A DNA stretch of 64,000 nucleotides from Fen-1254 sp963769605 (GCA_963769605.1 CAVYML010000001.1:1-64000), one strand, 5' to 3'. Counted from the stretch's first letter, positions 16,641 through 25,094 are shown. Notes: a model not told the origin generated them from the letters alone. Numbers and translations are program-made.

Positions 16641-18218
16641 GTGAAACCCAACGCCTCTTTACTTTCTATCTTTACTGTCGGTTCAGGAAATGATGAGATA
16701 TCATTCCTAGTTTATAGGAAAATGATTGAAGACATTGCACAGGGAGAACCTTATTGGTTTGAGTCTCACGGTAGGGATGGTGCAGCGAAAATTCTTATGT
16801 CAAATCATGAGTTACTCAAAGATCTGCGTCAGTGGGTTGTCATAGGATCCGATTCGGACATTGAAGAGATATACAAAGAACTTATAGAACAGAGTTTGAA
16901 AACAGTTACAATCGCAGCTAAGCCCGATAATATTGAGCACACATTCAAACTACCAGAAAAACCGCAAAAGGCGACTATTGAATCCCAAGACACATCCTAT
17001 AATGTTGATGGGACATCTCCGCTTGATAGTCGGAGGGCACGGCTATATTATACCATCCCGAATTGGGATGGTTTGATTCGACGGAAGATTGAGCTGCTTA
17101 CAGAATTGCAGAATTGTCTTTTACTAGAAGGAAATCCTAGTGAGGTTAAACCATTGGAAAACGTCAATGTAAATTCGATATTTCCGATGGGTCTTTTTGA
17201 AAAAGGAGAATTGCACAAACTTATTACCAATAAGATCGTTGTCATAGATGAACCAAGGGTATTATTTCAAGTTCTCAAAGGAAATTCAAAAGACCTTAAA
17301 AAAGGAGATGACCCAGAAGAATTTATTGGTTTTGTTCAAGAAGAGAGTGAGGAACGTAAAACAACTAAAGTTTCAATATCGACTCTTGACAATCAATTGG
17401 TAGGTGAGGCTGTTCCTGATATATTGACGGGCGCTTGGACAATTAAAACAAATATTCCTCTTGGTCAAGGTGTAGTCCGGGTTGAAAGAACAAGTGATAA
17501 TCTTCTTCTCGGAGAAAAATTTTATCTTATTAAAAAAATAGACGTTCGAGTTGATGTTATTGCAGGCCAATTCCAAGATCTCTATGGTCGAATGTATAAT
17601 CACCCTGCGACGGATGCAGATCGGAATCAGATAATAACTGCACCACCACAAATCATATGGGATAAAATCTTGTATTCAGACGAACTTTCTGCTGAATTAG
17701 AACTTTCCTCCCAGCTAACCAGTCTGTTAATGTATTTAGGTCCTAAAATATTGATATGTGATCCGTACGCTTTGGGCGCTATTACTGTTGAAAATGGAAA
17801 ACTAAAATTACAATCCACTGGTCAAAAAGTTTTCGTAAACGCACTTATGCTAGCCTTACGAACTGGAAAACTTGCCGCATTAAATTTGCTTTGTGTTAAA
17901 GGTGATGTAGTGCAATATCCTAGTAAAACTTTTATTGATGAAATTATAATTGGGTATAAAGGAATAGTGAAAGAGGGATTAAAACTGAACCCTGTTAAGT
18001 TTGAGATAGGTTTAGCAAACGAAGGCTTTCATAGCCGGACATGGATATCTATAAGAGATTCCGGACAATATGAAGCGTATGCTGTAACAGTTAGTATCAG
18101 TGGTCTTGTTAATTCGGGAGAAGTGCAAATATTGCCACTATCTAAGGGCAATAGTAATCGTTTAGGTTCCCTGTATATACAGAGATGGGATAAGGCAAAA
18201 AAAGAGATATTGCATTAA
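16641..18218 (+). CDS. Unrecognised protein at the 3' side of the restriction operon
   Basis: A 525-residue protein with a GTG start, 49 nt after hsdR. No family is firmly recognised. The C-terminal half has ILICDPYALG (about residue 374) and later FHSRTWISIRD (about 455). This loosely matches the DPY...H(D)R spacing of phospholipase-D-like C-terminal domains found in some defence proteins (VPA1262-type). The second motif has Ser where Asp is usual. The N-terminal third is probably a helical targeting domain. The position suggests a defence accessory made with the next gene (35-nt gap). Confidence in the gene is high; confidence in any function is low. Confidence 0.6.
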   Translation: MKPNASLLSIFTVGSGNDEISFLVYRKMIEDIAQGEPYWFESHGRDGAAKILMSNHELLKDLRQWVVIGSDSDIEEIYKELIEQSLKTVTIAAKPDNIEHTFKLPEKPQKATIESQDTSYNVDGTSPLDSRRARLYYTIPNWDGLIRRKIELLTELQNCLLLEGNPSEVKPLENVNVNSIFPMGLFEKGELHKLITNKIVVIDEPRVLFQVLKGNSKDLKKGDDPEEFIGFVQEESEERKTTKVSISTLDNQLVGEAVPDILTGAWTIKTNIPLGQGVVRVERTSDNLLLGEKFYLIKKIDVRVDVIAGQFQDLYGRMYNHPATDADRNQIITAPPQIIWDKILYSDELSAELELSSQLTSLLMYLGPKILICDPYALGAITVENGKLKLQSTGQKVFVNALMLALRTGKLAALNLLCVKGDVVQYPSKTFIDEIIIGYKGIVKEGLKLNPVKFEIGLANEGFHSRTWISIRDSGQYEAYAVTVSISGLVNSGEVQILPLSKGNSNRLGSLYIQRWDKAKKEILH

Positions 18219-18253
18219 TAATAAACAGAAACGATGAATTGATTGTTTGATAT

Positions 18254-19966
18254 ATGAATAAATTAATTGGTTATCTGCCAAGCTGGATACAAGTACTTCG
18301 GTATCGCGCATTATCTCAAAATTCTAGAACTCTATTGGATTGGATCCTATTTATTCTAAATCACGATACTGTCTATATAGATATTCTCGATAAGTTGGAA
18401 AAGGATAAAGTCAATTTAGGAGCCTGGCAAATCAAATATATTACCTCTGCCGGCAGTCGACAGCATCTATGTGCTTTGGGAAAATCATTTGGTTACCTTG
18501 ACCCTAAAGTAGAAGAAAAAGGGCATGTTCTAACGACGCTAAAAGATTACATGATTAATAATATTAAAATCCTCACACCGATTGGATATATAAATGCAAT
18601 TAATTTCATTGATAGACTTCCATTTGATCCAAACGATCAAGATGAAATAGAAAACAATCTATGGAATAAATTAGGTTCACGTAAACAGGAGGAAGTATTA
18701 CAAAAGTTCGTCGATGCGTTAAACCAATTAACTTGGTTTCCACATTCTAGTATTAATAGTAATCCACGCTCATTGGATGATTGGGAGCAATTATTAATAC
18801 ATATTCAACATGTTGAGCCATTTTCAAATCCGATAGAAACATTCTCTAATTTTATTCATATACACAACTACAAAAAAGATATTTGCTTATTACTATCAAG
18901 CCTCAAGCCGATCCCTCGTTCACTCCTTGTTGAAATGTTTGGAATTATTCCATATTCAATAAATAATTCATACAAGATAGTTGAGTTCCTCAATCGAGGA
19001 ATTGAGGAACCGGAGTTTTGGATAGCGATGCTTTTCATGAATGCAAACAATCCTAGCATGAAAATAGATTGGATTACCGATGATTTTATTCAATGGGTTT
19101 TAGAAAAGAAATGGCAGAGTGCAGGAAAGCATGTGTTTCGCAGAATATTCGGAATAAATTATCGCAACATGAGGGATGATCTAAGAATCAAAATGCAGAC
19201 TTCCGTTAATAGATTTATTTCAAGAAATCTGTCAAAAAAAAAAGGCGATGAAAAAGGATTAGAGATTCTGAAAAGCTTCGATTGGCCCATAGATAATGAA
19301 GCCTTGGCAGGATGGTGGAAATGGACAGATGAACAGTCTGTTAAAGTATCAATTGAGCAATGGGTAGTTGACGAAATAGCAAATAATTTCATCTCAAGAG
19401 TAAAAGAATTAAAAGGGGATATTGGTAGACTGATGAATAATCATAGTGCGATTGATAAATATTTACCAACAAATATATATATGGAACAGTCTCAAAGGGC
19501 GTACAGTTGTATGATTTGGTTTATTCTTCATTCAAGCAGCGCCATTTTGCATGAATGGGAAAAAGAACTAAAGAGGAACGTTTTTATAATCCGGTCATTG
19601 TATTATGGTTCACAGTCATCTATCGATCTTGCAAAGCGGCTTTCTGAATTGTTTATTTTTCTTCTTGTGTCAATTATTCACCTGCGTGATGACAAATTAA
19701 TCATTGAAAAGAGCAATCAGATTCAGAATATGTTTAAGTTATTGGGTGAATCTATTCTTTATTCATATGTCCGGCTTACAGAGCGTCGGGAATTGATATG
19801 GAATAAAGAAGCATTTGAGCCAAATTTATATATAGACAGAGAGTTATATCTAATAAATAAATGTTTAATCGATATGAAGGCAATTCCTGTATATCGGAAT
19901 GTCGCTAAAGTTTTATTTAAAAATTGGAAAGGTTACTCTACTACAAGATGGCCTTGGATGAGATAA
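18254..19966 (+). CDS. Unrecognised large helical protein, partner of the 16641 gene
   Basis: A 570-residue, AT-rich gene that encodes a mostly alpha-helical, Trp- and Ile-rich protein without signal peptide or clear membrane segment. No catalytic motif is visible. Conserved-looking pieces include RTLLDWILFILNHDTVY near the start and WPIDNEALAGWWKWTDEQ near residue 350. Its closeness to the 16641 gene suggests a two-gene module appended to the restriction operon. It ends the run; repeat-rich non-coding DNA follows. Confidence 0.6.
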   Translation: MNKLIGYLPSWIQVLRYRALSQNSRTLLDWILFILNHDTVYIDILDKLEKDKVNLGAWQIKYITSAGSRQHLCALGKSFGYLDPKVEEKGHVLTTLKDYMINNIKILTPIGYINAINFIDRLPFDPNDQDEIENNLWNKLGSRKQEEVLQKFVDALNQLTWFPHSSINSNPRSLDDWEQLLIHIQHVEPFSNPIETFSNFIHIHNYKKDICLLLSSLKPIPRSLLVEMFGIIPYSINNSYKIVEFLNRGIEEPEFWIAMLFMNANNPSMKIDWITDDFIQWVLEKKWQSAGKHVFRRIFGINYRNMRDDLRIKMQTSVNRFISRNLSKKKGDEKGLEILKSFDWPIDNEALAGWWKWTDEQSVKVSIEQWVVDEIANNFISRVKELKGDIGRLMNNHSAIDKYLPTNIYMEQSQRAYSCMIWFILHSSSAILHEWEKELKRNVFIIRSLYYGSQSSIDLAKRLSELFIFLLVSIIHLRDDKLIIEKSNQIQNMFKLLGESILYSYVRLTERRELIWNKEAFEPNLYIDRELYLINKCLIDMKAIPVYRNVAKVLFKNWKGYSTTRWPWMR

Positions 19967-20005
19967 AAAATCCTAAAAATTCTTTTACCTGTATTTATGC
20001 AATAT

Positions 20006-20190
20006 AGATTTGTGCCTGTTCGCCACTTCGTGGCTTCGTTCGTGTGCGGTTCAGTGCGTATACATTTGGTATAAGAATCGAACCGCATCCTTCACCGCAA
20101 CCCTGCCCGCCGTGCTTCACCTTTGGGCGGGACTCACTCACAAGCACTCATTTGGTAAGCGGCACACTCCCTTTGACACGGTCGTAAGTG
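20006..20190 (+). repeat. Direct repeat E, copy 1 (left of the AlbA_2 gene)
   Basis: This ~185-bp non-coding repeat is found again, with insertions, at 22222-22488. The shared blocks include GATTTGTGCCTG, TTCGTTCGTGTGCG, CAGTGCGTATACATTTGG, AATCGAACCGCATCCTTC, ACTCACTCACAAGCACTCAT and TTGACACGGTCGT. Inside, TGCGGTTC and GAACCGCA form an 8-bp stem with a ~32-base loop. The two copies bracket the broken AlbA_2 gene. No gene was seen in 19967-20404. Confidence 0.7.
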
Positions 20191-20313
20191 CTGTAGCGTG
20201 TTCCACGCATACTTAAATATATTTCCTCATACAACCATTATCATTTATCCTATTCATGAAAACATTTCTGATAATGTAGCAGAGTCAATGGAATCTTGCA
20301 AAAAAATGTTTGA

Positions 20314-20345
20314 AAAAGATAATTGATAAATAATGATTATCTTTT
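20314..20345. other. Inverted repeat upstream of the AlbA_2 gene
   Basis: The perfect arms AAAAGATAAT and ATTATCTTTT are separated by 12 bases. The repeat sits about 60 nt before the ATG at 20405. It could be a terminator read on either strand or an operator for the downstream gene. Confidence 0.4.
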
Positions 20346-20404
20346 CTTTTGAAAATAGAGAATCACAATAGCTATACGAAAAACAAGTTGAAGCTGAAGT
20401 AAGT

Positions 20405-21927
20405 ATGACAACAAACACCGATTTGAAAAAGATATTGCGGTCTGGGGAATCCGAGACGGTTGAATTCAAACGATCTCTGTCCGAAAAAGATCAAATACTG
20501 GAAACCATATCTGCGTTTTCAAATACGCATGGCGGAACCATTTATATCGGTATCGAAGAAACGGGAATAATATCAGGTGCTCAAATCGGTAAAAAGACTC
20601 TAGAGACGTGGACGAGAACTCATGAGTTGAAAATAAATGTCGCGAATCCGTCTTATAATGAGATACGAATTCCCGCGAAACCAACTTTTCGTCCACGTCT
20701 CTAGAGGGACTTGCAAATGACATAAAGTTAGCAACAGATCCAAAAATTTATCCTTCCATTGAAACAGTAAATAAAGAAAACAAAACTATCATTCTTATCA
20801 AGGTGACCGAACACCCTGTGAAACCGGTTTGGGTTGGTGAAAAAGTGTTTGAACGGGTCAGTAAAACAAATCAAAGAGTTTCTGCAGAGCGGATACACCA
20901 GCTGGTAAAAGAAAATCATCCATATCAATGGGATAAGCATGTTGTACAGAATGCATCGTTATCAGATATTGATAGTAAACGTGTAATGGATTTTTTACGA
21001 AAATATGAAGATGAAAGAAATACAGAGTTTGAAGGCTCTCGCTCAGTGCAGGGAGTGTTGACGAAGCTTCACCTCGAAGAAAGAGGAAAACCAACCGCAG
21101 CGGCCATTCTTCTATTCGGAAAAGATCCACAGGCATGGTGTGTTCAATCGGAAGTCCGATGTGGACGTTTTAATGGTACAGAAGCAGTGGATTTCGAAGA
21201 TATGACTGTCATTCGTGGTACATTGATCCAGCAAGTTCCTGAAGTGCTTGCATTCCTGAATAAAAATATTCGTGTGAGTGCAAGGTTTACAGGCAGACCG
21301 GAACGAGAGGAGACGTGGGAATATCCCAGAGAAGCACTCCGAGAAGCGATTGTTAACGCTATTTGTCATCGTGATTATCAGGATACAGGAAATGTTCAAG
21401 ATAGAGTTTTCGAGGATAGAATAGAAATCTGGAACCCCGGAATGCTTCCTGCAGGGTTAACAGTTGAAGACCTAAAATCTGAACATAGATCGCAACCGCA
21501 AAATGCTTTGATTGCAGAATGTTTTTATTCCTTGAAATATGTCGAACAATGGGGGACAGGCACAAATAGAATGATTCGATTGTGTAAAGATGCGGGATTG
21601 ACTGAACCAAAGTTTGAACAAAAGGCAGGAAGTTTTGTGGTAACTTTTAAAAAAGGAAAGAAACATATTGTAGCAAGAGTACCTACTCGTTCATTGAAGT
21701 TCAATAATACTCAAATGAGAATCATAAAATATCTGAGAAAACACGACAAAGCAAAAACGAGTGAAATTCAAGAACATTTAGGCATTTCATTAAGAGTTGT
21801 CAGACGAAATCTCAAAGAAATATCGGTTATTCTAGATTGGTCGGGAAAATCGCCGACTGATCCAACGGGTAAATATTCATTGAGAGAGGAAATTGATTTT
21901 AAAAGTTTACTTAAACAAAGCACGTGA
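20405..21927 (+). pseudogene. AlbA_2 (Schlafen-like) ATP-binding protein, broken by a miniature insertion
   Basis: This gene encodes an AlbA_2/RecG-like 'transcriptional regulator' of the type common in defence and mobile regions. The AlbA_2 domain is at the N terminus (ESETVEFKRSLSEK, THGGTIYIGIEE). After it come the HATPase-like block (ALREAIVNAICHRDYQ, GTGTNRMIRLCKDAGL) and a C-terminal winged helix. The frame is broken after KKTLE by a 101-bp net insertion (see 20606). Removing it rejoins KKTLE to GLANDIKLATDP, giving a ~475-residue protein. The fragment from 20803 (374 residues) is still open. Confidence 0.8.
20606..20698. mobile_element. Miniature inverted-repeat element 1 in the AlbA_2 gene
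   Basis: This ~93-bp insertion has an 18-bp perfect inverted repeat spanning its ends and target, CTCTAGAGACGTGGACGA (20598-20615) and its complement (20689-20706). Because the target CTCTAGAG is itself palindromic, the duplication could be read as TA, CTAG or all 8 bp. Every reading gives the same 101-bp excision that restores the host gene. It has no coding capacity. Confidence 0.8.
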
Positions 21928-22209
21928 TAATTTAATAGAAGTCACGTGGTGATTTTATTATGATTCACGTGTCAACAAAATATCGTGCACGTGATGACCT
22001 TGTTTGACTTTTATGTTTGATGTTCGATCCTAGTAGAGACCTAGTAGAGACCTAGGAGTCTGTCCGAGTAATGCCTTTTTCGAGATTTCAATGGCTAAAA
22101 CAAATAAAATTCGGCACATTATTTTCGAAAATGTGGTTAGTCGGACAGACTCCTAGTACGTTTGCACGTGCGTGGCGAAGCACGTGTTCTCGCCGTCAAA
22201 TCCCACGTG
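21921..22209. promoter_or_regulatory. Cluster of seven CACGTG palindromes
   Basis: CACGTG occurs at 21921, 21943, 21966, 21988, 22165, 22181 and 22204. The first four are spaced 22, 23 and 22 bp, about two helical turns. One per ~4 kb is expected by chance. The first overlaps the stop codon of the AlbA_2 gene. They may be binding sites of a dimeric regulator, methylation or restriction sites, or a decayed repeat. No function can be assigned. Confidence 0.5.
22052..22156. mobile_element. Miniature inverted-repeat element 2
   Basis: A 105-bp element with perfect 16-bp ends CTAGGAGTCTGTCCGA (22052-22067) and its complement (22141-22156). Read with a CTAG duplication, the element ends are GAGTCTGTCCGA. 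It has no coding capacity. Just upstream the 11-mer CTAGTAGAGAC is repeated in tandem (22030-22051). It lies inside the CACGTG cluster. The CTAG target suggests mobilisation by an IS5-type transposase elsewhere in the genome. Confidence 0.75.
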
Positions 22210-22221
22210 AGTATGAAGATA

Positions 22222-22488
22222 GATTTGTGCCTGATTCGTTCGTGTGCGCCTGTCCGCCGTCTTTTGGGCGGAGTTCAGTGCGTATACATTTGGCATTAGA
22301 ATCGAACCGCATCCTTCTGCCATTCCAACTGAATCTTAGCGATCCCGCGAAGCGGGAGAAGCTAAATTCATCGTTGGAATGAGCATCCCGCTGTTTTATA
22401 GCGGGAACCATATCTTGATTTCTTCCCGCAACACTCACTCACAAGCACTCATTTGTTAAAGGGCACAACTCCCGTTGACACGGTCGTT
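22222..22488 (+). repeat. Direct repeat E, copy 2 (right of the AlbA_2 gene)
   Basis: This is the second copy of the repeat at 20006, in the same orientation. The core blocks are kept in order but are interrupted by ~22 bases after TCGTGTGCG and by ~110 bases (22321-22433) that contain two REP-like hairpins. With copy 1 it frames a ~2-kb cassette carrying the AlbA_2 gene. Confidence 0.65.
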
Positions 22489-22654
22489 TATGCCGATTGC
22501 TCTTCACGCGGCACATCCCCGCCCTTAATTGTTTTATTGATAGTCATTCTTGTAAATAAGGGATGTGGAAGTGCCTTTTCGTCCAAAGGTAGTGAACGAA
22601 GTGAAACTAACTTTGTTGACGAAAAGAGCATCCCGTAATGTTTCTATGCGGGAT
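22341..22654. repeat. REP-like hairpins of the ATCCCGC/GCGGGAT type
   Basis: Three short hairpins share one core: TCCCGC-GAA-GCGGGA at 22343-22357, CATCCCGC...GCGGGA at 22384-22406, and ATCCCG...CGGGAT at 22630-22654. A fourth, CATCCCGC-AAC-GCGGGATG, sits inside the small RNA copy at 3137-3155. They look like a dispersed palindromic family of this genome. Confidence 0.55.
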
Positions 22655-23153
22655 CTAAACACCGCAAAGCAATAAAGCAAAATCGAAAATCCTCCAATCT
22701 CCAATCTTTTGAATCATGACCGCTTTATTTGAAATATATTCTCAGTTAAATCTTTGACCTCATCAAGGGCAAGACGCTCCTTCCTGCGGTCGTCGCTCTA
22801 AATCGTGAACGCTCGCAATCATCTCGCATCACTCATTCGTAGACTCATTCCGTTCCGCTCTATCATCGCTCGCTAAAATATTTTGGTTCCCCCTCCGTGA
22901 ATGAAGATTGTTACACAAACTTCATTCAATTGGGGCACCATTCGCCTTAAAAAGTCCGCCACCGAAACAACCGGTGTCACACTTTTTACTGCCACGGCGC
23001 TTGCCGTGAGCGAAGTCGAACGGTTCCCCCAAAATATTTTCCGTCTTTGGCGGAACCACTTCGTGGTTTCACGACCCTTGACTTCGGTCATAAACCTAAA
23101 AACGATCTCTATCAGCGGTCATGATTTTTTTTCATGAACCAATGGAGGTCGTT
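22489..23153. other. Non-coding stretch without a recognised gene
   Basis: No convincing reading frame is present here. The stretch is made of short hairpins and degenerate motifs, including AAAATATTTTGG at 22875-22886 and its complement at 23029-23040, which enclose ~140 bases. It resembles decayed repeat DNA. Confidence 0.4.
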
Positions 23154-23327
23154 ATGCAACAAAGTTCACTCAATTCACAATTTCAATCGTATTCCAACAC
23201 CCTGTATGCAGCAGCTTCAAGAATGCTGGATAAACGCAATCCTCAATACGAGGATAAAGGCAAATTGAAAATTATTGCATCGCTTCACCTTATTTCGTAT
23301 CTTACAATTGCAATTGAGTTCATTTGA
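23154..23327 (+). CDS. Small hypothetical protein (57 residues)
   Basis: This short frame is preceded by a strong Shine-Dalgarno (AATGGAGGTCGTT-ATG), which is why I chose 23154 over the upstream ATG at 23121. The product begins MQQSSLNSQFQSYS and ends in a hydrophobic segment (IIASLHLISYLTIAIEFI). No family is recognised. It could be a small regulatory or antitoxin-like protein. Support is limited to the ribosome-binding site and length. Confidence 0.4.
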   Translation: MQQSSLNSQFQSYSNTLYAAASRMLDKRNPQYEDKGKLKIIASLHLISYLTIAIEFI

Positions 23328-23526
23328 AATCTTCCGAATGAAATAACGAACTTATACAATTGCCCTTCGTAAATTGCAGGTGCCGGAAGTGCCTAAATGA
23401 GATAAAGGGCAATTTTGTTTGTGGGTGAAGATAGAATAGGACTTGGTACTAAACTTGGGACTCAACTTGGCACCTTAAAGGTCAAGTGTGATGTTCAAAG
23501 TATCGAAAACAGAATAAAAACTAAAT

Positions 23527-23849
23527 GGCGCCGTACCGCACCCGCCTGTGGCGGGCAAGAGTGGTAAGGGGAGGATGTCAGGTTGTATACTGTATATGTC
23601 TTGACAAGTCTTAAGGATGGGAAACATTATACGGGATATACATCGGATATAAAACGTAGATTGAAAGAACATAATGCAGGAAAAACGGCATCGACAAAAA
23701 GACGCAGGCCATTTAAATTAATTTATTCGGAAGAATATAATTCGGAATTAGAAGCAAAGGAAAGAGAAAAGATTCTAAAAAGCGGAAAAGGACGAGAGGA
23801 ACTAAAAGAAATACTAATAAATTTAAAATCAAAGTAGAATTTGATTAAT
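23527..23849 (+). repeat. tRNA-Cys 5' piece plus GIY-YIG gene, unit 1
   Basis: The unit opens with the first bases of tRNA-Cys (GGCGCCGTACC, 23527-23537). An 18-base insert with a CCCGCC-TGT-GGCGGG hairpin follows, then more tRNA-like sequence (CAAGAGTGGTAAGGGGAGG, to 23574). The D-arm/anticodon-stem-derived GGGGAGG serves as a Shine-Dalgarno 8 nt before the TTG start of the GIY-YIG gene. A second, decayed unit and the intact tRNA-Cys follow in tandem. Confidence 0.75.
23583..23837 (+). CDS. GIY-YIG family endonuclease-like protein
   Basis: An 84-residue protein with a TTG start. The single GIY-YIG domain (UPF0213/COG2827 type) shows TVYVLTS (GIY strand), KHYTGYTSDIKRRLKEHNAG (YIG strand and catalytic Arg helix), RRPFKLIYSEEY, then EAKEREKILKSG with the metal-binding Glu. 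Such small proteins are predicted single-strand or structure-specific nucleases, and some GIY-YIG enzymes are homing endonucleases. Here the gene sits directly behind a piece of tRNA-Cys whose sequence provides its ribosome-binding site. A decayed second copy lies downstream, which suggests a mobile unit. Confidence 0.8.
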   Translation: MYTVYVLTSLKDGKHYTGYTSDIKRRLKEHNAGKTASTKRRRPFKLIYSEEYNSELEAKEREKILKSGKGREELKEILINLKSK

Positions 23850-24010
23850 GGCGCCGTACCGCACCCGCTTGCGGCGGGCAAGAGTAGTAAGGGAGAGGCT
23901 TCGGTTGCATAGCGTATTCTTAGGAGCCTTAAGGACGGGAAAAAAAGGAAAAATTTTTAAAAGCAGAAAAGAGCTAAAAGAATTTTAAAAAAACTTGCTT
24001 AACTTATAAC
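23850..24010 (+). repeat. tRNA-Cys 5' piece plus GIY-YIG remnant, unit 2 (decayed)
   Basis: It opens with the same tRNA-derived head as unit 1 (GGCGCCGTACC, a CCCGC-TT-GCGGG hairpin, then CAAGAGTAGTAAGGGAGAGG, to 23898). A shortened GIY-YIG remnant follows: CGGTTGCATAGCG and CCTTAAGGACGGG match the start of the intact gene and AAAAGAGCTAAAAGAA matches its end, with the middle deleted. It directly abuts the intact tRNA-Cys. Confidence 0.7.
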
Positions 24011-24082
24011 GGCGCCGTACCCAAGTGGTAAGGGAGAGGTCTGCAAAACCTTTATGCAGCGGTTCGAATCCGCTCGGCGCCT
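24011..24082 (+). tRNA. tRNA-Cys (anticodon GCA)
   Basis: A complete cloverleaf: acceptor GGCGCCG/CGGCGCC, D-stem CCC/GGG around AAGTGGTAA, anticodon loop CTGCAAA, T-arm AGCGG-TTCGAAT-CCGCT, discriminator T as expected for cysteine. CCA is not encoded. Its first ~27 bases are the source of the two tRNA-like heads upstream. Confidence 0.95.
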
Positions 24083-24085
24083 CTT

Positions 24086-24378
24086 AGAATTGCAAATTTC
24101 AAATTGAAGATTTCAGATTGAAGATTGAAGATTGCAAATTGAAGATGGAAAGAAGAAGGAATTTGTTCAATCTGTGGAGATTTGAAATCTGCAAATTATG
24201 AATAAAGAGTATTCTGTTCTTTTTCAATCTACAATTTGAAATTTAACATATGCAATTCTTTTTGAAGATTGCAAATGGAATAGGTGAAAAAAAGGAATTT
24301 GATATCTGTAAATGAACAATGGAGAGTTTTTTATTTATTCTCAATCTTCAATTTGAAATTTGACATATGCAATTCTTG
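24086..24378. repeat. AT-rich degenerate repeats between the two tRNA genes
   Basis: The motif CAATCTNCAATTTGAAATTT, followed by NACATATGCAATTCTT, occurs in direct orientation at about 24224-24262 and 24340-24378. Its complement lies near 24084-24113. Short GAAGATTGCAAATT units are scattered between. The last copy touches the first base of tRNA-Leu. No gene was seen. Confidence 0.5.
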
Positions 24379-24464
24379 GCCGGGGTGGCGGAATTGGTAG
24401 ACGCACAGGACTTAAAATCCTGTGTTCCGCAAGGGACGTGCGGGTTCGATTCCCGCCCTCGGCA
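24379..24464 (+). tRNA. tRNA-Leu (anticodon TAA)
   Basis: An 86-nt class II tRNA: acceptor GCCGGGG/CCTCGGC, anticodon loop centred on TAA between CAGGA/TCCTG stems, a long variable arm (GTTCCGCAAGGGACG) and T-arm GCGGG-TTCGATT-CCCGC. The discriminator is A, as usual for leucine. Confidence 0.96.
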
Positions 24465-24470
24465 CACAAG

Positions 24471-24509
24471 ACCCTGTAAGTGATTGACTTACAGGGTTTG
24501 TTGTTTTTT
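24471..24509 (+). terminator. Intrinsic terminator after tRNA-Leu
   Basis: A perfect 11-bp stem ACCCTGTAAGT/ACTTACAGGGT with loop GATTG, followed by a T-rich tail. Confidence 0.85.
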
Positions 24510-25094
24510 CTCTTCGACTCGGTTCCTCCCCAAAGGTCAAGTGATCACAAATTGATCAGGCACAACATCCCCGGATCACACATTATAGCAGATCTTGGAT
24601 TTGAATTGGCGAGTTTCCGCCTGAACATACATCATGTCTGAACAGCGGCAAGAATCGTCACCCGGTGTCTCGAAAGCTTATAAATTAAGGTGAATAAATA
24701 AGCGCCCGCAGCAGGGTAAACTGCTGGTTTCGGGGGATTTGGCCTACCGACACTAACGGTAAGCGTGGGTATCCAAAACCACAAAGACTTTTATTGTTTG
24801 TCAATTCGTAACCGCGCTACAAAGATTCAAAAAGTCGAATTAAAGTATTGCCATTCGAGTTCATGGCAATGTCACGGTGTCGAATATTCGTTTCATTTTA
24901 CACCCACTTTCGTTGAATCGCTACTTGTTGCCCTCCTCGGCCTGAGAGCGTTGTGAACAATATCAGCTACAGCGCGAGGCATTACTCCGTTCTTCCATCG
25001 GAAATTCTTTGGAGAGTTTTTTTTATAGAAGATGGTATCAGCTTTAAATAGTGCCAGTTAGTCGTAAGCCAACTATTCATCAAATGCGGAGCCT
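24510..25094. other. Non-coding stretch without a recognised gene
   Basis: No frame here has a ribosome-binding site or family resemblance. A short stem CAGCAG...CTGCTG near 24710-24735 is the only structure noticed. The small-RNA-like unit begins just after it. Confidence 0.4.

Noticed and set aside
5258..19966. BREX or DISARM system
   Set aside because: No BrxC/PglZ/BrxL or DrmA/DrmB-like proteins; the core is a standard hsdMSR set.
20010..20216. 68-codon open frame in repeat E
   Set aside because: It lies in a non-coding repeat whose second copy does not keep the frame.
23527..23900. Two additional tRNA-Cys genes
   Set aside because: Only the first ~27 bases match, with an 18-base insert in the D-arm; anticodon loop, T-arm and 3' acceptor strand are absent.
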